From: JAAYPI01 sp963668615
Lineage (GTDB): Bacteria > Bacteroidota > Bacteroidia > Bacteroidales > Paludibacteraceae
Direction of reading: 5' to 3'
Length of the DNA: 64,000 nucleotides
Assembly (NCBI GenBank): GCA_963668615.2
Contig: CAXXCL010000002.1
Location: 395,558-459,557, forward strand
Every line of letters starts with the position of its first letter. Within the stretch, counting starts at the first letter, position 1. Both the position numbers and the translations under genes were made by a program. Shown piece by piece: positions 63,386 to 64,000 of the stretch. The notes below the pieces were generated by a model. That model was not told where the DNA came from and ran no database searches. It saw nothing but the letters and a program-made list of their open reading frames with translations.

Positions 63386-63394
63386 CCGTCCAAT

Positions 63395-64000
63395 CTACTT
63401 GACGCGCAGGCGGTAGAAGCGGGTGGAGGAGAGGCCGCCGGTGAGGGAACCGTCGTCGGCGAAGCTGTAGCCGGAGGGAGTGACGGTGACCGGGCCGGGG
63501 ATTTCCTTCCAGACCGGGGGCACGGTGTCGGAATACTCGACCACGAAGGCGTGCCCGGCCGGCCCCGACCAGGCCAGTCGGAACGCTCCGCCGCTGAAGC
63601 CGCTCGCGGCGGGGCTGAGGGTCCAGGAGGTGGCGCGGAGGCAGGGGCTGTCCCAGGTGGCCTGGAATTGAATGCTGTTACTGGTCGCGCTGTAGATGCC
63701 CAGGAAGTAGTCCTGGCCGGTCAGCGGCGCAAGGCCACCCTCGAGGAGATAGACCCCGCCGGTGGTGCCGCTGTCCAGCAGCACGTCGTCCGGGAGTTGG
63801 CCGGTGGGCGGCACGCGGTTGTTGAGCCAGACATCCACCGGACCGACCGTGTTGAACAGCACGTTCGTCGCGGTGCTGCCCGAGCACGACAGATTGACCA
63901 GGAAGTAGGTAAAACTGTCGGCGGCGATCACGTTGGTATAGGAACCACCATTGGTGACCAGGGTGATGGGGGCATTGGTGCGGGAGAAGGCCATGTCCAG
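63395..64000 (-). CDS. C-terminal part of a secreted beta-sandwich protein
   Basis: The frame is open through base 64000, so the N-terminus lies outside the window and the Met at 63994 is internal. The visible 200 residues are rich in Gly, Ser, Thr and Val with short strands: NVLFNTVGPVDVWLNNR, GGVYLLEGGLAPLTG, then an immunoglobulin- or fibronectin-like end (RLAWSGPAGHAFVVEYSD, SSTRFYRLRVK). The FYRLR ending is frequent in large secreted proteins of Verrucomicrobiota. No catalytic site is visible. It is convergent with the radical SAM gene. Confidence 0.75.
   Translation of the reverse strand: MDMAFSRTNAPITLVTNGGSYTNVIAADSFTYFLVNLSCSGSTATNVLFNTVGPVDVWLNNRVPPTGQLPDDVLLDSGTTGGVYLLEGGLAPLTGQDYFLGIYSATSNSIQFQATWDSPCLRATSWTLSPAASGFSGGAFRLAWSGPAGHAFVVEYSDTVPPVWKEIPGPVTVTPSGYSFADDGSLTGGLSSTRFYRLRVK

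Noticed and set aside
60945..64000. A horizontally acquired hopanoid island in Bacteroidota
   Set aside because: The left edge cuts two genes without any mobility feature, and composition is fully that of another phylum, including intergenic repeats. An assembly chimera explains it better.

Overview
The window has two parts of different origin. Bases 1 to about 60,940 are AT-rich (roughly one third G+C by eye) and come from an anaerobic member of the Bacteroidota, most likely order Bacteroidales. The evidence is the conserved gene clusters (acpP-fabF-rnc, prfB-lysS-gpsA-pgi, ileS-dksA-like-lspA-DUF4296), many promoters of the Bacteroidota type (TTTG, about 19 nt, TAnnTTTG), lipoproteins and outer-membrane proteins typical of the phylum (TamL, PorT-like, DUF4293, DUF4296), and two ferredoxin-linked 2-oxoacid oxidoreductases. 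No marker in the window fixes the genus. Bases from about 60,945 to 64,000 are G+C-rich (near 65%) and look like Verrucomicrobiota: a hopanoid-type radical SAM gene, a second radical SAM gene, a cluster of short intergenic repeats and the C-terminus of a secreted protein ending in FYRLRVK.

Layout of the Bacteroidota part. 1-2.3 kb: three-subunit 2-oxoacid:ferredoxin oxidoreductase. 2.4-8.1 kb: thioredoxin, DNA polymerase III alpha, an AlkD-type repair protein, purN. 8.3-12.5 kb: fatty-acid synthesis (acpP, fabF), RNase III, an acyl-CoA synthetase. 12.6-17.9 kb: RF2 with its programmed frameshift, lysS, gpsA, pgi. 18 kb: two identical tRNA-Val genes. 18.3-24.9 kb: dapA, an unknown gene, ligA, trmD, pyrD-pyrK and an HTH regulator with probable self-operators. 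24.9-25.6 kb: a very AT-rich spacer. 25.6-28.6 kb: mazG, a second acyl-CoA synthetase, a tiny Ala/Pro/Glu lipoprotein. 28.7-37.8 kb: DUF4293, ileS, a DksA-like regulator, lspA, DUF4296, a TrmH-type methylase, tamL, tRNA-Arg. 38-45.8 kb (minus strand): mnmA, dnaJ, grpE, yidC, pyrG, an exported thioredoxin, a lipoprotein. 45.8-60.9 kb: cca, a PorT-like gene, hisS, a UspA-like protein, ftsK, glyA, prs, rlmD, ogt, ispE, dnaB and a broken iorA.

Most of this is core housekeeping: replication, translation, protein export, nucleotide and isoprenoid precursors. The most important observation is the join near 60,940. There iorA loses its 3' end and an hpnJ-like gene loses its 5' end at the same point, where base composition jumps. 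This is best read as a chimeric assembly join, so the last 3 kb should not be treated as part of the Bacteroidota genome without read-level proof. Other points of interest are the RF2 recoding site, paired palindromes in front of the HTH regulator, a pyrG promoter lying inside a perfect inverted repeat, a terminator-like hairpin with no obvious gene between purN and acpP, and an undescribed radical SAM partner next to hpnJ. I found no CRISPR array, transposase, prophage or defence locus.
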